DNA of 64,000 bases from Foliimonas ilicis (GCF_039939195.1 NZ_JBDUUH010000005.1:248001-312000); one strand, 5' to 3'. Shown: positions 1 through 9,032, counted from the stretch's first letter. The notes: generated from the sequence alone by a model not told the origin. A program made the numbers and translations.

Positions 1-1560
1 CCGCAGGATCAGATCGAAGTTTCGAAAGCGCAAAGTGCCCTTGAGAATGCAATCGGACGTAAGCTTAAAAGTCCGGCCGATGGTGAGGAGATCCCCGACG
101 GCGCTGTCGCGATTGCCGCGATAACGAGTTGCACCAATACGTCTGATCCCAGATTGCTAATCGCTGCCGGACTGGTTGCAAGAAAGGCGCGGGCTTTCGG
201 TCTTCAGCCACCCTCCTGGGTTAAAACGTCGCTTGCGCCCGGTTCTCCTGCAGCAAGACGGTATCTTGAACGCGCTGACCTGCTCGATGATCTCAAGGCT
301 GTCGGCTTCGACATTGTAGGTTTTGGCTGCACGACCTGTATCGGCAACTCCGGGCCTCTCCCGAAGTCTATCGAAAATGCCATCTCGCAAGGAAAAGCGA
401 ACGTTGCGGTACTTTCAGGCAACAGGAATTTTCCTGGCCGGGTTCATCCGTTTCTGGATTTGGGGTTTTTGGCATCTCCACCGATGGTCGTCGCCTTTGC
501 TCTTTGTGGTGATATGCAACGCGATATAAGGCGAGATGCGATCGCAGTTTCTGCCGATGGCCATGAGGTGTTGTTGTCTGACCTATGGCCCACAGGCGAA
601 GAGATCGATGCCTGCCTAAGGTTATCGGCGGATGCCGCGGATTTTTCCGGCGCGTTCGACGAAGCGTGGAACAACAAGTCCTGGCAAAATCTGGATGAGC
701 CGAAGACCAAGCTTTTCCCTTGGGACGAAAATTCGACATATATCCGTCGCCCGCCATTCACGTTCAGCGGTGGCGAAACCCGATTGGGCAAATACGAGGC
801 GGCACCGCTTCTCGTGCTCGGTGATGACATTACAACAGACCATATTTCTCCGGCCGGTCAGATTCCGAAAAAAAGTGAAGCTGGACAGTACCTTATCAAC
901 GAAGGCGAGAACCCGATCGACTTGAACGTGTTTGCGGCAAGACGGGGAAATTTCGAGACGATGGTGCGTGGCCTGTTCGAAAACCGCTCCGTCAAAAACC
1001 TCTTGGAGAAAGGACTGGCACCAGCCACGACAATCCACACGCCAAGCAATCAGATTATGACATTGCGGGAAGCTTCGCAGAAGTATCGTGAGGACGGTCA
1101 GCGTTTCATCATAATTGCCGGGGAGCGATATGGGATGGGGTCGTCTCGTGATTGGGCGGCCAAAGGTGTTGCGTTACTCGGTGTGTCGGCCGTGCTAGCA
1201 GCAAGTTTTGAGAGAATTCATCGCACAAATCTGATCGCTATGGGTGTTCTTCCGTTAATTCTGCCAAGCAATTTCGCGAAAGACATCCTTCCGATAGCGC
1301 CCGGCGATCGGCTGGAAATCAATGCCGATCCCGAACTCATAGAGCCGCGTGGGTCAGTAAAGATGCAGTTGAAACGTGCGACGGGTGAAGTGCGGGAATT
1401 CGATGTTATTGCTGCTGTGGAAACCGTGATGGAAATCGACCAACTCGTCGCAGGCGGTGTAATTCCATTGATATTGTCACAGGCGAAAGCTCGGCATGGT
1501 GGTGGGAGGCATAACGAAAATAATACCTTTAATTGTGTTCAGCACCCGAAGTCGACCTAA
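1..1560 (+). CDS. Aconitase-family hydratase, 3' part (5' end outside window)
   Basis: The reading frame is open from base 1, so the N-terminal part lies outside the window; 519 residues are visible of the roughly 870-900 usual for AcnA-type aconitases. Two cysteine motifs that hold the [4Fe-4S] cluster are present: SCTNTS (Cys44 of the visible part) and GFGCTTCIGNSG (Cys110, Cys113). The swivel domain follows, with the substrate-binding GSSRDWAAKG and a GVLPL segment. Family role: hydration/dehydration of citrate, 2-methylcitrate or a similar tricarboxylate in the cytoplasm. About 20-25 residues follow the point where the family normally ends, so the tail may be an extension or read-through. 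The protein is divergent from housekeeping AcnA and may be a paralogue serving the flanking catabolic genes. Confidence 0.85.
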   Translation, partial: PQDQIEVSKAQSALENAIGRKLKSPADGEEIPDGAVAIAAITSCTNTSDPRLLIAAGLVARKARAFGLQPPSWVKTSLAPGSPAARRYLERADLLDDLKAVGFDIVGFGCTTCIGNSGPLPKSIENAISQGKANVAVLSGNRNFPGRVHPFLDLGFLASPPMVVAFALCGDMQRDIRRDAIAVSADGHEVLLSDLWPTGEEIDACLRLSADAADFSGAFDEAWNNKSWQNLDEPKTKLFPWDENSTYIRRPPFTFSGGETRLGKYEAAPLLVLGDDITTDHISPAGQIPKKSEAGQYLINEGENPIDLNVFAARRGNFETMVRGLFENRSVKNLLEKGLAPATTIHTPSNQIMTLREASQKYREDGQRFIIIAGERYGMGSSRDWAAKGVALLGVSAVLAASFERIHRTNLIAMGVLPLILPSNFAKDILPIAPGDRLEINADPELIEPRGSVKMQLKRATGEVREFDVIAAVETVMEIDQLVAGGVIPLILSQAKARHGGGRHNENNTFNCVQHPKST

Positions 1561-1600
1561 CGTGAAGTCCCCGGTCTCAATTTCCCAACCTTCGGCCTGA

Positions 1601-2326
1601 CTAACCTGCAATTGCCAGGCGGCGTCGCAGTCTGACGGTGCGGACATCGCCTTTGGCGGCCGACATCTTCTCGAATACATTGAGATAATTGTCTTTGGTC
1701 CGAAGGATATGTGCCCGCAATGTTGCCGACAGGCGGCCCCGTTCGCCGCTGGCAAGAAGAGCAATCATTGCCTTGTGATCCAGATAGGAGCGATCTGGCT
1801 CGCCTTCCGCCGTTATGGCGAGATGGGTGCGCAGTGCCGCGACCCTGCCGAGGACGAGATTATACGCGTTCTGCAAATAACGGTTGCCGCAGCCGCGCAA
1901 GAAAACGAGATGGAATTCCGTGTCTGCCCGGCCATAGGCGCGCATGTCGTCATTGTCGACTGCCTCGGTCATAGCGCCAAGCATTTCCTGGAGTTTGGCG
2001 GCCTGTGATGGAAGCTCGTGATCGGGAGTCAACATGACGGCTTGCTGCTCGAGGCCGGTGCGATAATCGCAGAGCTCGGCAATATCTTCCAGTGTCGGCG
2101 TGAAGACGTAGGTGCCGGATTTAGGCACGATACTAACGAGGCCTTCCATTTGCAGGAGGTTCAAGGCTTCGCGAACCGGAGTACGGCTGACTTCGAAAGC
2201 ATTGGCCAGAATGTCCTCGGAAAGATTTTCGCCGAACTCGAATTCCGCATCGACGATAGCCGCGCGAATCTTGTCCGCAATCGTAATTGCGAGTCCCTTC
2301 TGAGGCTTTTTGGCCGGTTTCCGCAT
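1601..2326 (-). CDS. GntR-family transcriptional regulator, FCD subfamily
   Basis: This 241-residue protein has an N-terminal winged helix (about residues 12-75, with SEDILANAFEVSRTPVREAL as the recognition part) followed by an all-helical FCD ligand-binding domain containing the DNDD..GRADTEFH metal-site region. FCD regulators usually bind organic acids and repress neighbouring catabolic genes. The gene ends 40 bp from the convergent aconitase-family gene. It lies downstream of the MFS permease on the same strand, separated by a hairpin, and probably controls the divergent promoters between the permease and the dehydrogenase gene. Confidence 0.9.
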   Translation of the reverse strand: MRKPAKKPQKGLAITIADKIRAAIVDAEFEFGENLSEDILANAFEVSRTPVREALNLLQMEGLVSIVPKSGTYVFTPTLEDIAELCDYRTGLEQQAVMLTPDHELPSQAAKLQEMLGAMTEAVDNDDMRAYGRADTEFHLVFLRGCGNRYLQNAYNLVLGRVAALRTHLAITAEGEPDRSYLDHKAMIALLASGERGRLSATLRAHILRTKDNYLNVFEKMSAAKGDVRTVRLRRRLAIAG

Positions 2327-2353
2327 TCTTGATGGGGCCCTTCTTTCGGAGCA

Positions 2354-2389
2354 GGTATCGGCGGCGACCCTGGAGCAGCCGCCGATACC
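2354..2389. terminator. Perfect hairpin between MFS permease and gntR
   Basis: Twelve-base arms (ggtatcggcggc at 2354-2365 and gccgccgatacc at 2378-2389) flank a 12-base loop, five bases beyond the permease stop codon. No T-run follows on the minus strand, so this could be a weak terminator, a processing/stability hairpin, or both. Confidence 0.6.
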
Positions 2390-2394
2390 TTCGA

Positions 2395-3705
2395 CTAATC
2401 CCTTCTGGCTTTCAAGCTGATGCAGACGAAGAAGCCGATAATCGGGAAGATTGCCAGCGTCAGCAGCGCCAGTGAGAAGCTGTCAGTGGCGGTCTTGACC
2501 CAGCCGACGATATAAGGACCGGTGAAGCCGCCAATCTGGGCAAAGCCGTTGATGGCCGCAAGTCCGCCGGCTGCAGCGGCGCCCGAAAGGAACTGCGTCG
2601 GCAGCGTCCAGAACACGCCGAGATAAGACCACAGGAAGAAGGCGCAGGCACAAAGCAGCAGCATGGCGACATAGGTATTCGGAACCAGCGCGCTGGCAGC
2701 AAGAAACAGGCCACCGAAAAGCCCGGCGATCGCCGTGTGATACTTGCGTTCGCCGGTGCGGTCCGAGTTTCGCGAGATGAGGACGAGGCCGAGTGCCGCA
2801 AAGACGAACGGTATTGCAGAGACGAAGCCCGTCTGAAGCGTCGTCAGATTGCCAATGCTTTTGACGATCTGCGGTAGCCACATGATGACGCCGTAAACCG
2901 CGATGCCGTTGAACATGTAGACGATCGTCAGCAGCCAGACGCGATGGTCGCGGAAAATCTCTCGCAGGCTGTGGCGCGTGTCGGGCTGAGTGTTCTTCTC
3001 ATCTTCGGCAAGCTGCTGGAGAAGCCAGGCGCGCTCGTCAGGCGCCAGCCACTTGGTGTCCGTCTTCGGAGAATCGACCAGATAGAAGAAGGTCATGATT
3101 CCAAGCAGGACGGCGGGAAAGCCCTCAAGCAGGAACATAGCCTGCCAGCCATGCAGACCGGCAAGGCCTTCACCCGCATCGATCAGCCAGCCGGAAAGCG
3201 GAGCGCCTATGACGATCGAAATGACCGTAGCGGTCATAAACAGCGCGGTCGCCCTGCCGCGTTCCTTGGCCGGGAACCAGTAGGTCAGGTACAGAAGGAT
3301 TCCGGGGGCAAAGCCGGCTTCAGCAACGCCCAGAAGGAAGCGCAGGATGTAGAAGGATATCGGACCCTGCACGAATGCCATGGCGCAGGACACGATGCCC
3401 CAGGTTACCATGATGCGGGCGATCCATATCCGCGGACCGACCTTGTGCAGGATCATATTGCTGGGAATTTCGAACACCAGGTAGCCGATGAAGAAGATGC
3501 CTGCGCCAAGGCCGAACATGTAGGGCGTAAGCCCGATGTCTTCGTTCATGTGAAGCGCGGCGAAGCCGATGTTTACGCGGTCGAGGTAGTTGATGATGAA
3601 GCAGACGAATGCGAACAGCACGATCCGCATATTGAGCTTTTTGATAGTGCGATCGCGCAGGCTTGCATCGACCACGGCAGTTTGAGCGCTGACGGCATCC
3701 GCCAT
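2395..3705 (-). CDS. MFS transporter, anion:cation symporter type
   Basis: A 436-residue membrane protein with about 12 hydrophobic segments. The start after the first cytoplasmic stretch reads YLDRVNIGFAALHM, the signature of the anion:cation symporter group (phthalate, tartrate, hydroxyphenylacetate permeases), and RGRATALFM lies in the loop after helix 4. It is expected to import an organic anion across the inner membrane with protons or cations. The ATG at 3705 has a GGGAGG ribosome site. It is divergent from the dehydrogenase gene at 3880, and with the GntR regulator and the two following enzymes it forms an import-plus-oxidation module. The substrate cannot be read from the sequence. 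Confidence 0.9.
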   Translation of the reverse strand: MADAVSAQTAVVDASLRDRTIKKLNMRIVLFAFVCFIINYLDRVNIGFAALHMNEDIGLTPYMFGLGAGIFFIGYLVFEIPSNMILHKVGPRIWIARIMVTWGIVSCAMAFVQGPISFYILRFLLGVAEAGFAPGILLYLTYWFPAKERGRATALFMTATVISIVIGAPLSGWLIDAGEGLAGLHGWQAMFLLEGFPAVLLGIMTFFYLVDSPKTDTKWLAPDERAWLLQQLAEDEKNTQPDTRHSLREIFRDHRVWLLTIVYMFNGIAVYGVIMWLPQIVKSIGNLTTLQTGFVSAIPFVFAALGLVLISRNSDRTGERKYHTAIAGLFGGLFLAASALVPNTYVAMLLLCACAFFLWSYLGVFWTLPTQFLSGAAAAGGLAAINGFAQIGGFTGPYIVGWVKTATDSFSLALLTLAIFPIIGFFVCISLKARRD

Positions 3706-3768
3706 GGCATCCTCCCAGATATGTGACCTGCGACTGCAGGCCTCCCGATCGGCGATATAAACCTACAA

Positions 3769-3830
3769 ACTAGAATGCGCAAGTGGAGTACTTAATCTAG
3801 TACCCTAGTTGACATTCCGCCTTGTGCAGC
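3769..3830. promoter_or_regulatory. Divergent promoter with CTAG-type repeats (GntR operator candidate)
   Basis: An inverted pair actaga (3769-3774) / tctagt (3796-3801) is followed by another ctagt (3805-3809) that runs into a consensus -35 hexamer ttgaca (3809-3814) pointing to the dehydrogenase gene. A good -10 is not evident (tttctt at 17 bases). The repeats lie where a repressor would cover both divergent promoters; assignment to the GntR at 1601-2326 is inference. Confidence 0.4.
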
Positions 3831-3879
3831 GTTTCTTTGACGAAACCGCAAAGGTGCGAACCGGCTATCAGGAGGAAGC

Positions 3880-4647
3880 ATGCAGCATTTCCAGCCAGGG
3901 AAAATCCAATCGACCTTCTTCAACGATCGCGTGGTTCTGGTGACCGGTGGCGCCTCTGGTATAGGCCGAGCCGTCTCAGACAAGCTTGTCGCGCTCGGCG
4001 CCCGGGTCGTGATCTGGGATATCAACGCTGAACGGATTTCTGAATGCGAGGAACGTTATGGAGACCGGGCGCTCGGCGCGAAAGTCGATGTTTCAAGCAA
4101 GGCGGCGGTCGATGAAGCTGCGGCGGCTGTCGCATCGAAATGGGGCGGCATCGATCATCTCTTGAACAATGCCGGCATTATCGGCAATCGCATGACGGCG
4201 GCGGAATTCAACGAGAGCGAGCTTGATCGCGTCCTGTCCGTCAATCTAAAAAGCGTCTTCAACGTCTCCAGTGCCTTCATCCGCACGCCGCGAGCGGAAT
4301 CAGATCGGTCCATCGTCAATCTCTCGTCGATTGCGGCGCGCACGGGCGGCATGGTCGGCAACATCGCCTATGCCACGACGAAGGGCGCGATCGCGTCCTT
4401 CACATACGCGCTCACCAAGGAATTGGCACCGCATATACGCGTCAACGCGTTGGCGCCGGGCGTGATCAACACGGAAATCCAGAAGGACGTGTTTGCCGAT
4501 CCGGCCAGTATCGAGGCGATGGCCAATCTCATCCCGCTGAAGCGGCTCGGCACGGCCGACGAAGTCGCGGATGCGGCTGTCTGGCTGATGTCGCCGGAGG
4601 CCGCCTATATTACCGGCGTGGTTCTCGATGTTTCGGGCGGACGCTGA
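3880..4647 (+). CDS. SDR-family NAD(P)-dependent oxidoreductase
   Basis: A 255-residue classical short-chain dehydrogenase. The Rossmann motif TGGASGIG is at residues 22-29, NNAG at 96-99, and the catalytic Ser149/150, Tyr164 and Lys168 (YATTK) are present. The C-terminal GVVLDVSGGR ending is typical. It would oxidise or reduce an alcohol/ketone in the cytoplasm. The ATG at 3880 is preceded by GGAGGAAGC. The next gene begins 10 bases after its stop codon, so the two are almost certainly co-transcribed. An Asp at the end of the second strand (WDIN, about residue 47) suggests NAD rather than NADP. Confidence 0.9.
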   Translation: MQHFQPGKIQSTFFNDRVVLVTGGASGIGRAVSDKLVALGARVVIWDINAERISECEERYGDRALGAKVDVSSKAAVDEAAAAVASKWGGIDHLLNNAGIIGNRMTAAEFNESELDRVLSVNLKSVFNVSSAFIRTPRAESDRSIVNLSSIAARTGGMVGNIAYATTKGAIASFTYALTKELAPHIRVNALAPGVINTEIQKDVFADPASIEAMANLIPLKRLGTADEVADAAVWLMSPEAAYITGVVLDVSGGR

Positions 4648-4657
4648 GAGTAAAATC

Positions 4658-5548
4658 ATGACAGAGACACGTATGACACAGGCAGGCAAGCTCAAGGCAC
4701 TTATTGCGTCTGGCTCCATACTTCAGGCACCGGGAGCTCCAGATACACTCACCGCTCGGCTGATCGAACGCGCGGGCTTTCCGGCCATTTACATGACCGG
4801 CTTCGGCGCCACCGCATCGCGGCTGGGGCTTCCGGATATCGGTCTGCTCACCCAAACTGAAATGACCACCCACGCCCGCGATATGGTGCGAGGGGTCAAT
4901 ATTCCGGTCATCGCCGATGCTGATACCGGCTATGGCGGTCCTGCCAGTATAAAGCGCACTGTGGAGGAATATATCCAGGCGGGCGTTGCGGCGATCCATC
5001 TTGAAGACCAGCAGATGCCCAAGCGTTGCGGACAACGCAGCGGCGTGCGTGTCATCTCGGCGGAAGAGAATGTTCGCCGTCTGCGCTCGGCGATTGAAGC
5101 GCGAGGCACGGACGACATGCTGATCATCGCGCGCACAGACGCGCTGCCGGTCGAAGGTGTGGAGGAAGCCATCCGTCGCGCCAAAATGTACCAGGATGCC
5201 GGCGTCGATCTCGTCTTCGTCGATGGAATCAAGAAGATCGCTGATATCGAAGCAGTGGCAAAACATGTCAGCGGCCCCAAGGTCGTCAGCATCGTCGATG
5301 GCAACGAGACGACGGCGCTAACCGCAGCCGATCTCGAAGGCTTGGGCTTCAACGTCATCTTCTACGCGCTTTCGACGCTGTTTTCGGCGGTAAAGGCGAT
5401 CGAGGATACGCTGACCGTCCTGAAGAACGACGGAACACCGAAAGCGCGAGCTGGCGACATGATTAGCTACCCGCATTTCAGCGAGATCACCGGACTTGCG
5501 GCCTACGATGAATGGGACGATCAGTTCGGCTGGCCGGCCAAAGGGTAA
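4658..5548 (+). CDS. Isocitrate lyase/PEP mutase-family enzyme (2-methylisocitrate lyase-like)
   Basis: A 296-residue TIM-barrel protein with ADADTGYGG (residues 86-94, metal site) and HLEDQ (114-118). The catalytic loop at residues 122-128 carries the family Cys124. Members cleave or rearrange 2-hydroxy acids next to a carboxylate (methylisocitrate, oxaloacetate, phosphonates). The loop reads KRCGQ, where isocitrate and methylisocitrate lyases have KKCGH or KRCGH, so the exact reaction may differ. I chose ATG 4658, just after the dehydrogenase stop; an in-frame ATG at 4628 lies inside the upstream gene and another at 4673 is possible. With the dehydrogenase it suggests oxidation then C-C cleavage of a hydroxy acid. 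Confidence 0.85.
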   Translation: MTETRMTQAGKLKALIASGSILQAPGAPDTLTARLIERAGFPAIYMTGFGATASRLGLPDIGLLTQTEMTTHARDMVRGVNIPVIADADTGYGGPASIKRTVEEYIQAGVAAIHLEDQQMPKRCGQRSGVRVISAEENVRRLRSAIEARGTDDMLIIARTDALPVEGVEEAIRRAKMYQDAGVDLVFVDGIKKIADIEAVAKHVSGPKVVSIVDGNETTALTAADLEGLGFNVIFYALSTLFSAVKAIEDTLTVLKNDGTPKARAGDMISYPHFSEITGLAAYDEWDDQFGWPAKG

Positions 5549-5591
5549 GCCACGCCGACGTTCCAAGATGCGGGCTTCGATGCATGAGAGG

Positions 5592-6479
5592 CTATGCGAG
5601 GTAACGTTCAAACCAGGCGATGGTACGCTCCCAGGCAAGCTTGGCTGCCGCCTCATCGTAGCGCGGCGTAGAGTCATTGTGAAAGCCGTGATTGACGCCC
5701 GGATAGATGTGCGCCTCGTATGTCTTGCCACCTGCCTTTAGCGCTTCCTCATAGGCTGGCCAGCCTTCGTTGATCCTCGTATCTTTCTCGGCATAGTGGA
5801 TCAACAATGGCGCATTGATCCGCGGTACATCTTCCGATCGCGGCTGCCGCCCGTAGAATGGCACCGCGGCTGCAAGTTCAGGGTAGGCGACTGCTGCAGC
5901 ATTGGAGACACCTCCACCGTAGCAAAAACCCGTTATGCCGATTTTGCTTGTCGTAAGATCGCTTTTCGTCATGAACTCGATGGCAGCAAAGAAGTCGTTC
6001 ATCAGTTTCTCTGGATCAACAGACTGCTGTAGTTCCCGGCCCTTTTCATCATTGCCCGGATAGCCGCCAACGGAAGTGAGACCGTCAGGTGCGAGAGCTA
6101 CAAAACCCGCTTTGGCAACGCGTCGTGCCACGTCCTCGATATAGGGATTGAGGCCACGATTTTCGTGCACCACAACGACTCCGGGAACCGGTCCGCTTGC
6201 CGCCGCCGGGCGCACGAGATAGGCGCGGACATCACCATGTCCATTCTCTGAAGAGTAGGTAATGTATTCCGGCAAAATGTCGGGATCGGTGAACTCTACC
6301 TGCTGAGCCATCGCATAATTTGGGCTGAGTGAACTGAGGATGGTAGCTGCCGTCATGCCGCCGACGGCGAACTTGGCTACTCGATCCATAAACTCTCGTT
6401 TGGTGATCTTCCCATGAGCGTAGAAGTCATAAAGTTCCAGCAGTTCCTGCGGAAAGTCCTTTGCTGTGAGCCGGGTCAT
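5592..6479 (-). CDS. Dienelactone hydrolase-family protein with N-terminal hydrophobic segment
   Basis: A 295-residue alpha/beta hydrolase. The nucleophile motif GFCYGGG puts Cys186 in place, with Asp233 (EKDTR) and His264 (GVNHGF) completing a Cys-Asp-His triad; Glu106 (HENRGL) is also typical of dienelactone hydrolases. Residues 27-60 (KREFM, then a hydrophobic stretch ending AMAQQ) resemble the Tat-like leader common in this subfamily, though a lysine replaces the first twin arginine, so export is uncertain. The ATG at 6479 has a strong GGAGG site 4-8 bases upstream, better than the alternative at 6521. It converges on the lyase gene. The substrate is unknown; the family hydrolyses lactones and esters. 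Confidence 0.85.
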   Translation of the reverse strand: MTRLTAKDFPQELLELYDFYAHGKITKREFMDRVAKFAVGGMTAATILSSLSPNYAMAQQVEFTDPDILPEYITYSSENGHGDVRAYLVRPAAASGPVPGVVVVHENRGLNPYIEDVARRVAKAGFVALAPDGLTSVGGYPGNDEKGRELQQSVDPEKLMNDFFAAIEFMTKSDLTTSKIGITGFCYGGGVSNAAAVAYPELAAAVPFYGRQPRSEDVPRINAPLLIHYAEKDTRINEGWPAYEEALKAGGKTYEAHIYPGVNHGFHNDSTPRYDEAAAKLAWERTIAWFERYLA

Positions 6480-6683
6480 ACTGCCTCCTGCCGTTTTTGC
6501 TATGCGCACTATCGGCATCATAGGCCAGGATGTTTCTCTCGGAGTTCACATTTCCGACAGTGATTTTTGGCTTCAACTGCAATATTTGGCCGCTTCGGCG
6601 CTATTTCGGTGCCACGAAGATGCGACACAGGGAGCGTCCGCCGCCTGTTCGGACGGCGAACGTGCTTTTATTAGATTGGCTTC

Positions 6684-7993
6684 TCAGCGCGTTTTGCTTG
6701 CGGCATCGATGGCGTCTGACATGATCTCCAGACCGCGATCGATCTCGGCGTCCGACACCGTTAGCGGTGGCGCTATGCGGAACACGCCGCCCATGCCGGG
6801 TAGCTTGACGATGTTCATGCTGAGGCCGCGCCGCATCGCTTCCTCCATGACGCGCGCACCGAGCTCGAAGCCGGGCGCCTTGTCTGGCGATCGGTGACGA
6901 TCTCGAGTCCGAGCAGGAGGCCTCGTCCGCGCACGTCGCCGACGCATTCGAAACGCTGCTGCAGCGAAAGCATTCCGTCCTTCAGCCTCTTGCCAAGCTT
7001 GATGGCCTGCTCGACCAGCCCGTCACGCTCCACCACGTCGAGAACGCTGACACCGATTGCCGCCGGCAGAGGGTCAGAAACATGGGTGGTGTAGAAAAGG
7101 AAGCCGCGCTCGAAAGCTTTCTGCTCGATCTCGGCCGACGTCATTACGGCGGCGAGCGGCAGGCCGGCTCCCAGTGTTTTCGACAAGGTCAGGATGTCGG
7201 GCGTCACGTTGTCCCTCTGGAAGGCGAACATGTGTCCGGTCCGCCCGACACCGGTCTGCGCCTCGTCGAGGATAAGGAGCATTCCGCGCTCCTCGCATTT
7301 GCGCTTCAGTGCGGCAAGATAGCCAAGCGGCAGTTCCAGTATGCCTCCGCTCGACAGGATGGGTTCGGCAACGAAGGCCGCAAGGTTGCCTGTCGTCTGC
7401 CGGTCGATCAGCTCGAATGCGTCATCGAGTTCAGCCTGCCAGTCGTTGGAGCCATCGGGCTTTGTAAAGCGTGGGCGATAGGCGTTTGGCGCAGGAATGA
7501 CGAAGGATCCCGCTGCCGCCGGGCCGTATCCACGCCGGCCGGCACTGTAGGTGGCGGAAGCCGCCGCACCGGTCATGCCGTGCCAGCTCTGCGCGAAGGC
7601 AACGACCTCGTGGCCGCCTGTAACGAGCTTTGCCATACGGATGGCAGCCTCGTTGGATTCGCCACCGGTCGTGAGCAACTGCACGCGGTCTAGACCGGGC
7701 GCATGTCCGGCAAGCCGCTGGGCAAGCTCGACAACGGGGCGAGAAAGCATTCCGCTGAAGAGATGGGCGACCGATGCCATCTGCCGTTGGACAGTTGCCA
7801 CAATGTCGGGGTGCGTGTGGCCAAGCACGGCGCTCATCTGGCCGGAGGTGAAGTCGAGAATCGCCCGTCCATCCGCATCGTAGACATGGCTGCCTTCGGC
7901 TTTCTCGACGATGATCGTTTCGAAACTCGGGCCGTAGCGTGTGAGATGCTTATGGGCGGACGCCCAGAATTCCGGATCGTCGTTCAGCGACAT
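6684..7993 (-). pseudogene. dgdA: 2,2-dialkylglycine decarboxylase, frameshifted
   Basis: The first 360 or so residues (ATG at 7993) match the PLP-dependent class III enzyme that decarboxylates and transaminates 2,2-dialkylglycines such as 2-aminoisobutyrate: the start MSLNDDPEFW, the stretch ILDFTSGQMSAVLGH, and TLSKTLGAG with Lys272 at the expected cofactor position. After VTDRQT the frame breaks near base 6880, and the correct continuation (KAPGFELGARVMEEAMRR, then LSMNIVKLPGMGGVFRIAPP) is in another frame down to the stop at 6684. Adding one base in the short A-run (tt at 6880-6881 on the plus strand) restores a roughly 435-residue protein. Either the gene is freshly inactivated or there is a sequencing error; nothing else looks decayed. 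Confidence 0.85.
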
Positions 7994-8051
7994 TGGATTA
8001 CCTCTTGGATGGCCGTCTCCAACGCGTAGCTGCTCTTGCTACGTCAGGCAA

Positions 8052-8079
8052 ATTGATATTGTTCTATTCGGATATCAAT
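8052..8079. promoter_or_regulatory. Inverted-repeat operator between dgdA and lysR
   Basis: Perfect 8-base arms attgatat (8052-8059) and atatcaat (8072-8079) are separated by 12 bases in the divergent region. The spacing and AT-rich dyad fit a LysR-type activator site. It lies 13 bases before the GTG chosen as the regulator's start and 59 bases from the dgdA start, as expected for autoregulation plus divergent activation. Confidence 0.6.
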
Positions 8080-8091
8080 CGGATTGATCCC

Positions 8092-8943
8092 GTGCAGCCT
8101 CTCGACCTCGCCGTCCTTCGTAATTTTGCGGTTGTCGCGCATATGCGCTCGATCAGCCTGGCTGCTGTGCAAATAGGGCGCACGCAATCTGCACTGAGCA
8201 TGCAGATGCGCCGTCTGGAAGACCAGATTGGACAGGCGCTCCTGCATCGCAGTGGCTCGGGCGTGCGTTTGACGACGGCGGGCGAGAAGCTTCTGGCGCA
8301 CGCCGGGCAACTCCTTTCCCGGCACGACGAGATAATGGCCGAGATGAGCGGCACCGCGCTTAGAGGTTCGGTGAGCCTCGGCTGCCCGGAAGACTATTCC
8401 ATGAGTTTCCTTCCTGCGTTGTTGAAGGGGTTCTGCGCGCTCAATCCCGATGTCGAGCTGCGCATGGTCTGCGCGCCCACAACCGAGCTTCGACCGCTGC
8501 TTCACCAGCGGCGGCTCGATATAGCTCTGGTGTCTCTGTCCGATCCGGCAAACCCCGACGCCATTACGAAGGAAAGCTTCGTCTGGGTTGCTGACACCGC
8601 GCGGCCGGAGGTACTCGGCCACGCCACTCTACCACTGGCGCTGTCTGCGCCGATGACGCTCGACTATCGTGCCGCGTGCGACGCCATGGAGGCTGCCGGT
8701 CGCCGTTACAGGGTTGCCTTCGCCAGCAACAGCCTCGCCGGTCTGATCGCGATCGCGCGCTCGGGCCATGCAATCAGCGTGTTGACGCGGACTGCCGTCC
8801 CGCCGGATCTGCACATCGTCACGAACGGCCTTCCACAACTGCCGACAATCGGTATCGGAATAGAGTTCGCTGAGCCACGACCGTCTTTGGCGGCCCAGAC
8901 CTTGGGCGACCATATCCGTGCCGTTCTACCTATGTTGCAATAA
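8092..8943 (+). CDS. LysR-family regulator (probable DgdR-type)
   Basis: A 283-residue LysR protein: helix-turn-helix at about residues 15-62 (SISLAAVQIGRTQSALSMQM), then a type-2 periplasmic-binding-like effector domain. I chose GTG 8092, which begins VQPLDLAVLRNF at the usual distance before the helix-turn-helix; a TTG at 7993 would put the dyad operator inside the coding region. It is divergent from the dialkylglycine decarboxylase gene, the arrangement described for dgdA and its regulator dgdR in Burkholderia, so it probably activates dgdA in response to 2-methylalanine or a similar amino acid. Since dgdA is broken here, the regulator may have lost its target. Confidence 0.85.
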   Translation: MQPLDLAVLRNFAVVAHMRSISLAAVQIGRTQSALSMQMRRLEDQIGQALLHRSGSGVRLTTAGEKLLAHAGQLLSRHDEIMAEMSGTALRGSVSLGCPEDYSMSFLPALLKGFCALNPDVELRMVCAPTTELRPLLHQRRLDIALVSLSDPANPDAITKESFVWVADTARPEVLGHATLPLALSAPMTLDYRAACDAMEAAGRRYRVAFASNSLAGLIAIARSGHAISVLTRTAVPPDLHIVTNGLPQLPTIGIGIEFAEPRPSLAAQTLGDHIRAVLPMLQ

Positions 8944-9032
8944 CGGCTTCGAAGAAAACACCAGGCAGTTGATCACACAGGTTGTCTTATCGACGCGGTG
9001 GCGGCAAGGTCGAAATGCCCTATGCATCTTCA

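Noticed and set aside
2944..3726. 260-codon open frame on the plus strand
   Set aside because: Antisense to the MFS permease; polar, repetitive-looking translation with no family signal.
6640..6670. Inverted repeat cgtccg/cggacg after dgdA as a terminator
   Set aside because: Only 6-base arms and no T-run on the minus strand; too weak to list.
7082..7693. 203-codon open frame opposite dgdA
   Set aside because: Shadow of the decarboxylase gene; the decarboxylase frame is conserved.
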